A DNA stretch of 64,000 nucleotides from Uloborus plumipes (Eukaryota; Arthropoda; Arachnida; Araneae; Uloboridae), in NCBI GenBank assembly GCA_038373865.1, contig JAXGGA010002924.1, forward strand, positions 46,001 through 110,000, written 5' to 3'. Every line of letters starts with the position of its first letter. The first letter of the stretch is position 1. Under the pieces are notes generated by a model. That model ran no database searches and was not told the origin of the DNA. It saw only the letters and a list, made by a program, of their open reading frames with translations. Both the position numbers and the translations under genes were made by a program. Shown here piece after piece: positions 11,532 through 23,520 of this stretch.

Positions 11532-13311
11532 TAGGGTGGTTCAAAAATTTTTTTTTTTTGCTACGGACCAAGGCGCACCCTACTTTTTTTACATTTATGT
11601 GTGAGATCACTCCCCTAAAATTTCAGCTCCCTACTCTTAATGGAAGATGGTGCTCAAACACCCTTCATTTTTCCGCTTTTTCGTAATTTTCACAATTTTT
11701 GAGTTTTTCAGACTAAACTATTTTCTTGGAAGAGATTTTTTTTCAGTTATTCTCATTTTCCAACGCATAAATATCAGTTCAAACAATTGGAAAGTTTCTT
11801 AATCGTTTGAATCTATACTGCAACACCTTTGATACAATTGATTATTTAGTAGGTCACAGCATACAATGTAGATTGCAGTACTACTTGTCTACATGTTGAG
11901 CTATGATTTTCAAAACTTACGCTTGCCAAAATAGAGTTGTGGAAGAACTGTGCAAAATGTTTTTTATGTTTTTAAAGTAGTGGGATGCAGAGAAAAAAAT
12001 TGCGAGATTTAAAGTTTTAAACTAATAGTGCTAACAGTATCACAAGAAGAATGAATTAAATTATAAAAACTAATTGCACAAAATAAATAATTGAAGCTAG
12101 TCTAGCATAGAAATAATCTGAAATTTTGGCAAAGATATTTACTTCATGCTTACTTTGGCCATCATATTCCTCACAAGTTCTATTCTTTTTAATAACTTTA
12201 AAGCGAAAAAATGTTTGGCAAAGAATTAAAAAAAAAAAAAAGAAAAAAAAAAGAAAAAAGAATGTTGCGCATAGAACTTAAAAAATACTTTAACAAGTTT
12301 GAAGCTTCAACTGTGAGCTTTTTATAAATCTATAGATAAATCTACGATCACTCTTGCTGATTATAAAGAGATAATTGAGTTATTATTAGTCAAATAGAGA
12401 GCTTATCTGAGAAAATCCAGTCTCTTATATGCCGCAAAATATTTATGTTACTATATAAGAAAGAGATTTTTCATTTAATCATGAGAGAAATAACCTAGGT
12501 ACACTTTCTACAGTTTCAGCGCTTTTCTGTACAGTACAACAAATAGATTGAACACTAATAGATGCTCCATTTGCTATTAAAACTTCTGGGAATATCTGAA
12601 CTTGGAAAAAGATATGAACGACCTGGAAATTGAAATAACAACTAGGACAGTTTTATTAAAGTACTTGTGACATCTTTCTGGTGAATTAATTAAACTTAGT
12701 TTTTCGTATCAAATTCTAGTTGAAAGAAAAGCAAGTTACTATAAGAATAAAGATGTGAAATATGACAAATGTAGTACAGAACAATTGGATTTTTTTAAAA
12801 TATGAATATTAGAGATTATTTTCTAACATTCTTCGTCCTACGCCCCAACGAATGCAAATGTAATATCAATCACAGAATTAAAAGAAGAAAATTCAAATAA
12901 ATAAATAATAGTAAATAACGTTGCTGAGGAAAATGTTCAAATAATTCAAGAATTTAACAGAATTTTTTTCAATAATGAGGACAATAAGCAGTTTCTTTTA
13001 CCTGCTGTTGAAGAAAATTAAGTACTTATCCTTGCTGAGACAATAAAATATTCAATACTAAAAGTCTCTCTCTCAAAAAAAATCTATGTATTAATATACA
13101 TAGAAAGTTGAATTGCATAGCAATAAGTTTAAATGTTTTGGCTTTATTTAAAAACTTCTAGCAAATTTCAGTATAACAACACTCCTTGGCACAAAATGAA
13201 CTTCAAATGTACATGACACTATTCTTGCTGTTTCTTATGTAATATGCCCCACTAAATCCAAACATGATCTCCGTTTCCCCCTTCACGGTAATCACTGGAA
13301 CATAACTGGAC

Positions 13312-13417
13312 CCAAGTAGCACGCTTCGTTTTTTAAAGGTTGTAAAATGGTTATTAACGTTGTGACAACGGATTAAAAACGTTTATAAAACGTTAAAAAG
13401 TGTTTTGTGCTACCTGG
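13312..13417. mobile_element. Small CCARGTAGCAC MITE
   Basis: A 106-bp unit with inverted ends CCAAGTAGCAC and GTGCTACCTGG, rich in AACGTT words. It lies inside the hAT-type element at 11532-14899. No target duplication could be fixed. Confidence 0.5.
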
Positions 13418-13463
13418 AGAATGAATATAAATAATACTGAACGGTTCTTTACTGAGTTAAATC

Positions 13464-14215
13464 CAGTGGTCAGAAGTAGCAAGCTACAAGTAGCGAAACT
13501 ACTGTAGTAGCTACATTTTTTAGTAGTTTGTAGTGTAGCGCACTACTTTTTTAAAAAGTAGTGTAGTGAGTAGCGCGATACAAAAAAAATAGTAGTTTGT
13601 AGCGATTTCTGGAAACTACTTTTAAATTAAAAAAATAAATAAATAAATGAGAAAAATTCAAAAAAAAAAAAGAGAACAAAGGTTTAATTGACTCTGACTG
13701 GTGCGAACCTTACACGAGTACAGCAGCGGACGCAATGAGAAATTAGAACCATAAATACATGAGCTGATCCCCTTAGATACATCATTTTAAACGAAATACA
13801 TTCTATCTGTTTGATGTCATTGGTTTATTTGGCATCATAATTTGTTTATTACTTCAAGTAATTTTCATGTCCATAAATATTCTATAACAAGAAAGAGAAA
13901 AAAAATTGAAGGTTGAATTTTTTCAAATTTTCAGCTTTTGAATTCTTTCTTGTGGCGAATATTCGTAAATATTCAAATGAGTTAATTTATTAAGGTAAAC
14001 CACTTCTCGATTTTTTTTCGGTCAATTCACAAACGGTGCATGTTTTTTATTTATTTATTATTATTATTTTTTAAAGTAGCGAAGTAGCGACTAGAATTCA
14101 AAAGTAGTTTGTAGTCGCTACATTTTAAAAAATGTAGTTGTAGTTAACTACTTTTATAACAAAGTAGTTGTAGTTGTAGTTCGCTACAAAGTAAATGTAG
14201 TTTTTCCAACCACTG
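13464..14215. mobile_element. hAT MITE (CAGTGGT ends, GTAGC-rich) nested in an older hAT
   Basis: The 752-bp element is bounded by CAGTGGTCAGAAGTAGC and an inverted counterpart ending CCAACCACTG. It is flanked by a perfect 8-bp duplication GTTAAATC at 13456-13463 and 14216-14223, the hAT hallmark. Both ends are dominated by repeated GTAGT/GTAGC words, likely subterminal transposase sites. No coding capacity. Confidence 0.9.
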
Positions 14216-14907
14216 GTTAAATCTGCGGTGCGACTCATATGTAACATGCGATGTTTCCAAGATTTTAGAAAATAATTTTACAGCTTGGAAAAATTTTTTG
14301 GATGTGGGAGTCATAGAAGCAGTCCAATATTACTGTGTTGCACCAAAAACTAAGTAAAATTTTGAAGCTGGAAAAAATGAGTTGTTGATGCTATGTTAAA
14401 TATTTTACGGAGAAAGGGGGGGGGGGGGTGAGTCTCCTCACTTGTGTAAAGTGTTTATGATTTTGAACTTTTTACCTCTCTAGCCCTATAGAAGAATGTT
14501 AATGGTAAATATACTGCTTCCTTCCCCTCCAAATAATATCTATGAAATTGTCGAAATCTGATGAAAATAGGAGGGGAGGGGGGAGCTATTTTCGAAAAGT
14601 GGGAGGCAATGGGGGGAAAGGGTGGCCATATTAGGATTCAGGGTATCATTGAACATAAAAATCAGCAAAAATGATAGCAAACACCTGGATTTTTTTTTTT
14701 TTTTTTGCCGCTCAACCGAAAAACGTTTGAAATTGATAAAAACTAGAAAAATGTTGGAGCTTTGAGCACCGTCTTTTTATTTAAGTAGGAGGTTGAAATT
14801 TTGGCAGTACATTAGGGTGGATAAAGGTAAAAAAACGAGCCACCGCCGTGACCTCTAGGACAAACATTTTTTTTCACCATAGGTTTGTGAGCCACCCTAC
14901 TGCACTC

Positions 14908-15635
14908 TCTCGAGTGGCCCCAGATAAGGAAATGCAGTGTTTTCCCGCAGGTTTAGGAAAATTGTACTCGAGTTGAATTGCGTGAAACTTACACATCTGG
15001 TTACTTCTTTGGACGCAAGTTTAGCAGCATTCAATGTTTTATAAAATCAAACTTAAAATAAATGTTATACACACATCTAATTTCCAACCCCATCATTGAA
15101 AATATTTATAAACTGCATGATCTGTGTGTGTGACTGAAACTATATAACATATTTTAACCATTTAGAGTTGTTATTTTTGAAATTCATATGTACAGGGAGG
15201 GGCTCTTTTGTTGCCCGTGGTTTCACTCAATGCCTCCTTAAAAATAAATGCCTACTACATTTGCCTTAAAGCGACGGTGCATTTGTTCGATTCAAAGCGC
15301 CACCTTGCAGCCTGCAGCTATTGGCGATGGATACAGACAATATTCGAAATAACTATTTTGATTTGTTAATTTTGAATTTAAATTAAGAAATCAACCAATT
15401 GCTTATTTTCATGACAGTTTCTTTGTTTCAAAGAATTTCGATAGATGGCAGTGCATTATGAACAAAGGGAGAATTTTTGCTCTGTGTTAAAAACCAGAAA
15501 TCAGTGGGCATTTACTACTACGGGGGCGTTGTTTTAGTATGCATTCAAGTATTTTTCAATCTGTCTGTCGCAAAGATACAGGCTTCAGTAGTCTGAATAA
15601 AGCGTTCTAGGCGGGAAAATGTCACTGAACATTGC
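14908..15635. other. Noncoding stretch 3' of zinc-finger gene 2
   Basis: No exon or transposon is recognised. A GCGCCACCT word near 15299 is the second CTCF-like core in the window. This is the 3' flank of the minus-strand zinc-finger gene. Confidence 0.4.
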
Positions 15636-16301
15636 TCACAATGGTGGTGTCTCCCCAGTATGCATTCTCAGATGTCTCTTTAAACTTGAAGCGAATGAAA
15701 AGGCCGTCGAGCAATGCTCACAGGAATACGGTTTCTCTCCCGTATGATTCCTCAGATGTGTATTTAAATTTGAAGAATCGGAAAATGCCTTTGAACATAA
15801 ACCACAGGAATAAGGTTTCTCTCCGGTATGGATTCTCTGATGTTTCTGAAACTCTGAAGCGTTGGAAAATGACTTAGAGCAATGCTCACAGGCAAATGGT
15901 CTCTCTCCAGTATGGATTCTCCGATGTGCTTTTAAAGTGGAAGTGTCGGAAAATGACTTAGAGCAATGTTCACAGGAATACGGTTTCTCCCCGGTAAAGG
16001 TTCTGAGATGTCTCTTTAAAGCGGAAGCGTTGATAAATGACTTAGAGCAATGCTCACAGGAGTACGGTTTCTCTCCGGTGTGGATTCTGAGATGTTTCTT
16101 AAAAGCTGAAGCATCGGAAAATGATTTAGAGCAATATTCGCTGGAATACGGTTTCTCCCCAGTGTGGAGTCTGAGATGTGTTTTTAAATTTGAAGTGTTG
16201 GAAAATGATTTAGAGCAATGTTCACAGGAGTACGGTTTATCCCCAGTGTGGATTCGGAGATGTCCCTTTAAAGCTGAAGCTTGGGAAAATGACTTAGAGC
16301 A
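15636..16301 (-). pseudogene. C2H2 zinc-finger protein 2, distal fingers 10-17 beyond a stop
   Basis: Reading on in the same frame past the TAA at 16302-16304 gives eight more fingers with TGEKPY linkers, ending at TGA 15636-15638. Zinc ligands are missing in three of them: finger 10 (first Cys is Ser, and the stop is in the same finger), finger 12 (YSSEYC, first Cys is Ser) and finger 13 (last His replaced, HLRTF). The nine fingers before the stop are all intact. This fits loss of constraint downstream of an early stop, although read-through or an assembly error at the stop cannot be excluded. Confidence 0.8.
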
Positions 16302-17147
16302 TTAGTCAGAGGCAAACGGTCTCTCTCCAGCATGGATTCTCCGATGTGCTTTTAAAGCTGAAGCGTCGGAAAATGCTTTAGAACAACATTCGCAGGAGTA
16401 TGGTTTCTCCCCGGTGTGGATTCTCAGATGTTTCTTTAAAGATGAAGCGTAGGAAAATAACTTAGAGCAATGTTTACAGGAGTACGGTTTCTCCCCGGTG
16501 TGGATTCTGGGATGTGTTTTTAAAGCTGATGCGTTGGAAAATGACTTAGAGCAATGTTTACAGGAGTACGGTTTCTCCCCGGTGTGGATTCTCAGATGTG
16601 TTTTTAAAGCTGAAGCTTCGGAAAATGACATAGAGCAATGTTCACAGGGGTACGGTTTCTCCCCGGTGTGGATTCTCAGATGTGTTTTTAAAGTTGAAGC
16701 TTTGGAAAATGACATAGAGCAATGTTCACAGGGGTACGGTTTCTCCCCGGTGTGGATTCTGAGATGTGTTTTTAAATTTGAAGCTTGGGAAAATGACTTA
16801 AAGCAATGTGAACAGGAGTACGGTTTCACCCCGGTGTGAATTCTGATATGTGTTTTTAAATTTGAAGAGTTGGAAAATGATTTAGAGCAATGTTCACAGG
16901 AATACGGTTTCTCCCCGGTGTGGATTCTCAAGTGTGTCTTAAAATGGGAAGCTTTGGAAAATGACTTAGAGCAGTGTTCACAGGAATACAGTTTCTCCCC
17001 GGTGTGCATTCTCTGATGTTTCTTGAAATCTGAAGCATTGGAAAACGCCTTTAGGCAATGTTCGCACAAATAATCCTCTTTAGAGCAATGATGGATATCC
17101 GACTGATATGGCATTGCAAAAAAAAATATATAAAATCGTTCATTCAT
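16302..17147 (-). CDS. C2H2 zinc-finger protein 2 (fingers 1-9)
   Basis: A 281-residue frame with nine consecutive, complete C2H2 fingers of the YSCEHCSKSFSNASALKTHLRIH type joined by TGEKPY linkers. This predicts a nuclear DNA-binding protein of the poly-zinc-finger class. The frame begins MNERFYIFFF, an unlikely N-terminus. A second Met (MPYQSD) follows a T-rich run and an AG, which looks like a 3' splice site, so the natural start may come from an upstream exon. A probable noncoding first exon lies at about 17778-17990 with a good donor. The stop at 16302-16304 falls at the start of finger 10, and eight further fingers follow in frame. No effector domain is visible. Helix contact residues vary little between fingers, so the array looks recently amplified. 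Confidence 0.85.
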   Translation of the reverse strand: MNERFYIFFFAMPYQSDIHHCSKEDYLCEHCLKAFSNASDFKKHQRMHTGEKLYSCEHCSKSFSKASHFKTHLRIHTGEKPYSCEHCSKSFSNSSNLKTHIRIHTGVKPYSCSHCFKSFSQASNLKTHLRIHTGEKPYPCEHCSMSFSKASTLKTHLRIHTGEKPYPCEHCSMSFSEASALKTHLRIHTGEKPYSCKHCSKSFSNASALKTHPRIHTGEKPYSCKHCSKLFSYASSLKKHLRIHTGEKPYSCECCSKAFSDASALKAHRRIHAGERPFASD

Positions 17148-17294
17148 TCAAAAGATGCTGCATTTTCACAAAAATGGATTCTCTAAAGTTTCTTCAGTCT
17201 ACAAACGTTTAAAAGGGTCAGGAAATCACAATGTATAGAGGTATTTTCCTTTTTAAATGAGAGATCTCACTTTTGCTGATACGGAAAAAGTAAA

Positions 17295-17328
<34 letters not shown>

Positions 17329-17639
17329 GGTATTCTTCTCCCTTCTTGTAACTGAAGCTCTAAAACGGGCTTTAAAGAATAAAGAACGAAACAAGCTTTT
17401 TACATATGTCACAGTTTACGTATCTCACGGCAATGTTTTTGCTACTTTAGAGTCAGAAATTGTTTTAATTTTCAAAAAATTCAGTGTACCTGAGTGTCGG
17501 TTACCGTAACTTGCATTTTAGACAAACTTTCATGAAGATCTAGCGTAAAACTAATCCGAAATTAACATTTTGTGGTAGAGAATTCACATGGGCAGATGTG
17601 TCTGGTCGAATCTGGTCGAATCTGAACACGTATGCCACA

Positions 17640-18060
17640 CACTTTCTCTGTTTTTAAAGTTCTCTTCTCAGTTTCGAAAACCAAGAAAACGGTATGATGT
17701 CAAGAGCTGTTTTTCTTCATGCTGATACTTTTGCAACTTTTGGAATAGCGTGTATTTTTAAATAAAACAAAGCTCACCTTGCGTGTTAGGGTACAAACAA
17801 TACCACACACGTATTGGACTAACCGTACGAACGATGACACGAAACAGTTTCGAATATGTTGCAGAGATCAAATGAGCCGTTTCTCGTCAGAAAACGTTTG
17901 CCGCCTCTGGGTTTGCTGCTATTAGTTTATGGTTCACAGCTGTTTAGCAAAGCCTTCGCTCCATTTAATTATCTCTCGCTGGAAGGAGGAGTAACGATCA
18001 CGAATGGTCCTTTGGACATGGTTCCTCAGATGAAAGCAGAAACAAAGACGTGCGTTGAGG
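17640..18060 (-). promoter_or_regulatory. Probable promoter and noncoding exon 1 of zinc-finger gene 2
   Basis: On the minus strand, the sequence up to 17778 ends CACGCAAG followed by GTGAGC, a near-consensus 5' splice donor, about 630 bp upstream of the zinc-finger exon. Similarity to the block at 7480-8360 shows that the segment has been duplicated and partly conserved. No ATG-led frame continues into the finger exon, so the exon is inferred to be 5' UTR. A transcript would be needed to prove it. Confidence 0.4.
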
Positions 18061-18215
18061 TAGGTCGTGTTAACACTCCTTGTAGGCAGGCTTATTGAAT
18101 TTCAACAACATCCGCAGTCCTGATTATACTGAAATGAAATGAAAAGAAGTAAGAGCCAAGACATCAAAAAAATAATAAGAAGAAGAAGTACAAGCAAAGC
18201 CTTTACGTTCTGGTC

Positions 18216-18861
18216 GTCCAAGAGCTAGCAACGTCAAAAAAAAAAACTATTTTAAGACGTATGTCTCTTTAATATAATTTTTTTCTATCCATGCTCTTCT
18301 GAGCAGCATACGGGGTGTCTTGCGGCCGAGAGTGGTTGCGTTGTTTTACTGCGCATTGCATTTTCGCTGGTAAAAATAGTGATTTTTAAGTTATTTTTGG
18401 ACAATTTCGCGTCAAATCAATCATGAAAAAAAAAGTTTTTGACTTCGACATTACCGGTTTTCACAAAAATGGGTCTGAAGGACGCATATGGTAAGATAAG
18501 TAATCCTGCCAAGATTTAGATTTCTATTTCCAAAATTACGTGAAATACAGAGCTGTTAACTCAAAAGTTTTTACATGCAACTTCTTTTCAAATTATAGTA
18601 AAATAAAAATTAAAAAACCAAACAATTGTAAAAGCAAGAAATAGAGCTTTCCATTGATATGTTACATCACATATCTACAGCAGGGTTAAGCTTCTCATTG
18701 CCCCAAAATGGTGAAAAAGAAACACTATTTTTAACAGCAAAAAAGTGATGCGCAATAGAAAAAAAAGGAACCACCGGACACCCCGCATGCTGCTCAGAAT
18801 AGCATACAGAAATATATATTAAAGAGCCAGACGTCTTAAAACAATTCGCTAGCTCTTAGAC
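18216..18861. mobile_element. Long-TIR MITE, AAGAGCTAGC ends
   Basis: Inverted arms at 18216-18327 and 18778-18861 share AAGAGCTAGC, TTTTAAGACGT, CTCTTTAATATA, TCTGAGCAGCAT and CGGGGTGTC in mirrored order. The 646-bp unit has no ORF. No target duplication could be identified, so the superfamily is open. Confidence 0.7.
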
Positions 18862-19309
18862 CTTCGCAACGAGGAGCTATATTTTTTTCCTTCTCCACTT
18901 TGAACTTAAATTTTATCAGCTGTTTTAGAGTTAACCTAAATGGAGATTAAAATGTATTGTAATCAAGAAATCATATATTACTAGCTGCCAGGGCAGCTAG
19001 ATTAGCTTCCTGCGGCATGTTGATGCATAACGTCCCCCCTCTCTAACTTTTACCTCATTCTGAAGTTTTATTTGATATAATTTAATGTTCATTCGATTTC
19101 AAGACGTACCACGAACGTGGCCCGGCGTTACACGGGCACTTCGTGCCCTGAAAGTAGTGAGGAAAATGTCAAGAAACTACTCCCCGCCAAGGCGGCTCGC
19201 TAACAGGCGCTTCACGCCTTTACTTTTTTCCTGTATAAAAAAAATCATTCGAATTATTGAGATGCTTCGCGCCTTCAAGATGGTGAGGAAAGTTTCAGTA
19301 AGTTCAGCT

Positions 19310-19511
19310 CAGGCGCGGATCCAGAGTGGGGTCATGGGGATCATGACCCCCCCCCCCCCTTAACAGACCAAATATAGCAAAAAATTGCATTTTTGGGACT
19401 TATTTTACGAAAAAACTGCCAAACCACCCCATTTTTGCACAAAAATTGCACTTTGACCCCCCCCTTTCCGAAAATGACCCCCTCCTTAACCAGAAGCTGG
19501 ATCCGCCCTTG
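19310..19511. mobile_element. hAT MITE, GGCGGATCCAG ends
   Basis: The 202-bp element has inverted ends CAGGCGCGGATCCAG and CTGGATCCGCCCTTG, flanked by a perfect 8-bp duplication GTTCAGCT at 19302-19309 and 19512-19519. It contains C-rich runs and no ORF. Confidence 0.9.
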
Positions 19512-19545
19512 GTTCAGCTCGCTCAAAGGAGAAAAAGCAGACATT

Positions 19546-20032
19546 GATACTCAGTTTTTAATATAAGTAGATGGCTCTTCAACAAATGAATGTTTCAAAA
19601 TATTACAAGTAGCTAGCGATAAAAATACTATGTAAGTCGCCCGCTTATGAGTTTCGTGTTTGATTTAGTTAAGCCTTCATTCAAAATTCTCATTTTCATT
19701 TTTATTATTGTTTCATGGCATGGCAACCACGTTTTGCAATGCAAGAATGGATTTCATATTTAATCATTTATTAGGCTTAATCGCTTTAAACTTGACTACT
19801 TATTAATTGATATCTTCGCTAATTAAAATCGTATAATTATATAGATTGAAACTAATGAAGCTTGAAAAATTACCTATCAATCGGTACCTGGTTCGACTTT
19901 CAGTTCATTGGCGTTCAGGAGAAAGAAGCGTGACATAGAAAGATAGAAAGAAAGATAGTTAGAAAGAAAGATAGTTAGAAAGATAGTTAGAAAGATAGTT
20001 AGAAAGATACTCAGTTTTTAATATAAGTAGAT
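19546..20032. repeat. 27-bp direct repeats and an AGATAGTTAGAA microsatellite
   Basis: The words GATACTCAG-TTTTTAATATAAGTAGAT at 19546-19572 and 20006-20032 are identical over 27 bp. The second is preceded by a degenerate (AGATAGTTAGAA)n array at about 19938-20005. The shared word resembles the 3' end of a non-LTR retrotransposon, so two truncated 3' ends may be present. Confidence 0.5.
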
Positions 20033-22876
20033 TTCATTCCCTACTCTTTAGTGCGAACCAAGCTCAAAGAAGTAGTCTTTACAATAAAAAAAAAGCATTT
20101 TTATATTTTATTCTGCAGTTTGATGTGGAAAACGGGGAAACGAAACGAAATAAATGTATTTTATGGCGAAGCCCTCATTTTATCTTTAGTGTAAAATTAG
20201 TTTGAAAATGTTACTTTGTGACAGTACTGACTCTACAATATTTGTGTGCATTGGTAAACAAAAAAAAAAAAAAAAAACCTTTGATGCGTTTTACGCTTTA
20301 TCTTTTTTTTTTTTAAATTTGTTCCTTTACCTAGAATGTATTGTTTTTAAATACTGATTCCTATAAACCATGTGAAAACCAATTTTATATTAAAGCTAGA
20401 AAGACAGTAAATAGTTTAATGGTGGTCAATGATACAGCTGAAAGATGTGTAAAATTTATTCAAGGTTTCAGTTCCTCTTTGACGAAAGACAAATAGAAAC
20501 AGTAGCTTTTATTACAAGTTACAACTAAATGCAGGTAGTTTTTCAAATTTATTAAAAGCTATTATATCCAAGGCATTAGCAACTTAATTTGTATGTAAAG
20601 AGTAGAAACGTAATGTTATATAATTTAACAGTGTAAGTATTCAAGTGCATTGGAGCTTTATTGTCATTCCAACTCTTTGATTTCCGTCTTAACTTTCTTT
20701 ATTTTAACGCGGAATTTGTTGTATTTATTTTTAAAGTACCACCAAAAGACCCCTTTTAATTGACAAAATAATACGAGCTATTAGCAAATTAATGCAATAA
20801 ATTATTTTTATGCTTTTAGGTTTTTGCATGAAAATTCCTTATTTTTGATATACGTGTACTCTACGATCTAACCAGAAAAATGCCAAATAAATACTCTGGA
20901 CATTTTAAACAAAATGAATGAGATAGCACGCAGTGAGAATAAAATTTCCTACAAAATGAAACTAAAATAAAGTTTCTAAGATAAATAGTTTTTGTTCTAT
21001 AGAGGAAAAACTGCGATTTTTGGCTGAAAATCGCTGTTTTTCGTAAGTTTACTCTTTGAAGCACGTGTTAATATTTTCCGATTGAGCTCAAACTTTGCAA
21101 AACATGTTTTCTAGACTAAAGGAACATTTTAGGGGGGTGCCGCTAAAGAAATTTGAAAATTGATGTTTTGTGTCCACCCTAGTGTGACACTATTAATCAC
21201 AACCCCAGGTGACACCTGTGCTGAGCCAACAAAATGCGCCGTCTTATTTTTTTCCCACCAACTTTGACAGTTTCCCAGTCTTCAATTCGCACTTTCTGGC
21301 TATATATATCACTTTAGTATTTTGACTTGACTAAGGACTTAGTGGCACCTCATATTGCGACTCTGAAGTGTCAGATTCTATAGTTGGGACAAACCTAACC
21401 TGGAAGTATTGGAAAGGCTACTCAGGTTCTAATCACAGTAAATATAGTAATTACTCAGATAAGTTTGATCATTTGACCTAAACCACAGTATGTTAGCTGT
21501 TTATTACATAAAAAATCATCAATGTAAACAAAAACCTCAAGATAGTGTTTGGGTCAAGTCTCCCTAGTAAGCTTCGGTCAAATCTCCCAAGACAGCTTTT
21601 TCCTTTGTTTACCCTAAATTTGTTACAGTTTGCATTAAAAGTAAAACCAAATACTGCATATCATTTTATAGCTAAAAAAAGTAACCAACACATATAATAA
21701 TCGAAAATTTACTTGCCTTAAAATTTAAAGTTGAAAAATTCCAAAATATTCAAAATATACTTTTATGATAAAATATCACTTCACACTGAATTTCTTGAAA
21801 ACCGCTGATAGTTCTGAAATCGCGTTTCCCTGCAAATGACAGGTGTGTCATTGGTCAACCAATAATATGACTAAAATTTTCCTTAAATATTATTTTTATG
21901 GAAAAATCGCCGTGGGTCAAGTCTCCAAAGTTTCCCCTATGCGTTCAGTGCCGATATATGACCAAGTTTCGGCGCTCTCTCGCGTATTAATACATGTAAC
22001 GAAGAATTTTAAAGAAACCTAGTAGTTGAAATTCAGTAATATGAAAAAAAAAAAAAAAAAAAGACTGGAATTGATGAAAAATCTGTAGAAAAACGTACGA
22101 TTTTACACATTTATTGTACAATCGTACAATAGGGAAAAAAACGCACAATGTACGGCCAAAGCGTACAAGTTGGCAGGTATGCAACTCGCTTATAAGGCAT
22201 GCAGCAAAAATAGACAATTATCATTTCACAAACGCATTCAAACAGCAATTTATGCGTAATACAAGTAGCGTTTGAAAAAATTAAATGGCACCTTATTTGT
22301 GCAGTGTCACTTGGATATTAAATTTTGCTGCGTTTCCATTTTTCCCCATATAAAATAATGAATATCGTTTAAAATAAAGTAATCAGTCATCATTATGATC
22401 AATAACCTACTTTTATTTTTTTTAACTTACTTTTATTTTTTTAACTCTGAACAGATTGGAGTTATTCAAAGAAAAAAAAATCCCATGTGAATTTTCAAAA
22501 AATTGAAGTATATTATAAAAAAAATACAGTAGAATCTTTGAATTTTACATATTTTTCCGCATTTTTCCAAAAAAAATGGAACTTTGCTTCTTTTACGAAA
22601 ATGTAAAAAACTAAAAAAAAAACTAAATCAATGGATTTTTAAATTTTTTCAACTGCTCTGAATATCTAAAGCAGATGTTCCAACAAACAACATATCAAAA
22701 ACCCTTAATGAAACAACTCATTTTAAGCCCATCTAGAAGCGCTCAAATTTGTTGTTCCCGTAGTGGGAGCTTTGGCGGGGACTGGTTAGCATTCTTCGTC
22801 TTTTGTGTACGCACGCTTACAATGAAGAAAGAATGCCGCTAGGCACAAATAGTCCAGTCAATCTATGCAAAAAAAA
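20033..22876. other. Noncoding AT-rich stretch
   Basis: No gene is recognised. Near 21180 a CCACCCTAG word looks like one end of a hAT-type (TAGGGTGG) element, but its partner was not found. Poly-A runs lie at about 20260-20276 and 22044-22062. Confidence 0.4.
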
Positions 22877-23462
22877 TTTTGGAAAAAAAAAATAGAACCG
22901 ACTTCAGTTGGAAATTGCTCTAAAAAGTAAAAAATAATTTTTTTCTTTGAACACCATCGAAACTACTTTTCTATTCTATTCTATTCTAGAAGTCAATTAA
23001 CTTCGACACACATGAGGACTGCGTACTATGCGCCTTGCCTCCACAGATAGTACAATACAGATTTTATTGAAGGAAAGAATTTACAGCACAGAGAAGGAAG
23101 TTACACCCAGGGCAAAGGCGGGAATCGAAACTACTTTTAAACATAAGTTTTGAAATCGGCGCAAAAACGATAGGTAAAATGATATTTAACCATATTTTGC
23201 CAACATTTTTTCAGAGAAACCATTGAAAATTAAAAGCAGAATATTTGTACCATTACACGAATGTGTGGTAATCAATGAAATGAGTCCATTAAAATTTATA
23301 TTTATAGTTGAATTGTAGTTGCGTGTGATTCTATACATTGTTTTTGCGCCGACTTCAAAACTTATGTTTAAAAGTAGTTTCGATGGTGTTCAAAGAAAAA
23401 AATTATTTTTTACTTTTTAGAGTAATTTCCAACTGAAGTCGGTTCTATTTTTTTTCCAAAAA
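22877..23462. mobile_element. Inverted-repeat element with GAACCGACTTC ends
   Basis: The left arm (22877-22970, continuing at 23139-23175) and right arm (23339-23462) are mirror copies. They share GAACCGACTTCAGTTGGAAA, CTTTGAACACCATCGAAAC and AAACATAAGTTTTGAA. The continuation of the left arm is displaced by a 153-bp retroposed insert. Together with the repeat that follows (GAAGTCGGTT at about 24922) it may belong to a larger composite. Confidence 0.65.
22971..23123 (-). mobile_element. Retroposed fragment with a 15-bp target duplication
   Basis: The 153-bp insert interrupts the left arm of the surrounding inverted repeat and is flanked by a perfect 15-bp duplication ATCGAAACTACTTTT (22956-22970 and 23124-23138). 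On the minus strand it ends in a short (TAGAA)n tail and contains an AATAAA. Long target duplications and a simple-repeat tail indicate target-primed reverse transcription of a SINE or 5'-truncated LINE. Confidence 0.8.
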
Positions 23463-23520
23463 TATTTTATTTCATTCTTTTTAGTGTAATGCACTTAAAA
23501 TAATCAAAATATAGTTAAAA

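Larger units (their letters stand above)
11532..14899. mobile_element. hAT-type element with nested insertions
   Basis: The ends are TAGGGTGG and, inverted, CCACCCTA, flanked by a perfect 8-bp duplication CTGCACTC (11524-11531 and 14900-14907). An 8-bp duplication and a YARNG-type terminus are typical of hAT transposons. The length is 3368 bp. No intact transposase frame is present and I could not recognise hAT protein motifs, so the element is either decayed or non-autonomous. Two smaller elements sit inside it. Confidence 0.75.

Noticed and set aside
16498..16839. Plus-strand open frame with repeated CVFKAEA and ENDLEQCSQEYGFSPV units
   Set aside because: It is the antisense shadow of the minus-strand C2H2 finger array; the repetition comes from the fingers.
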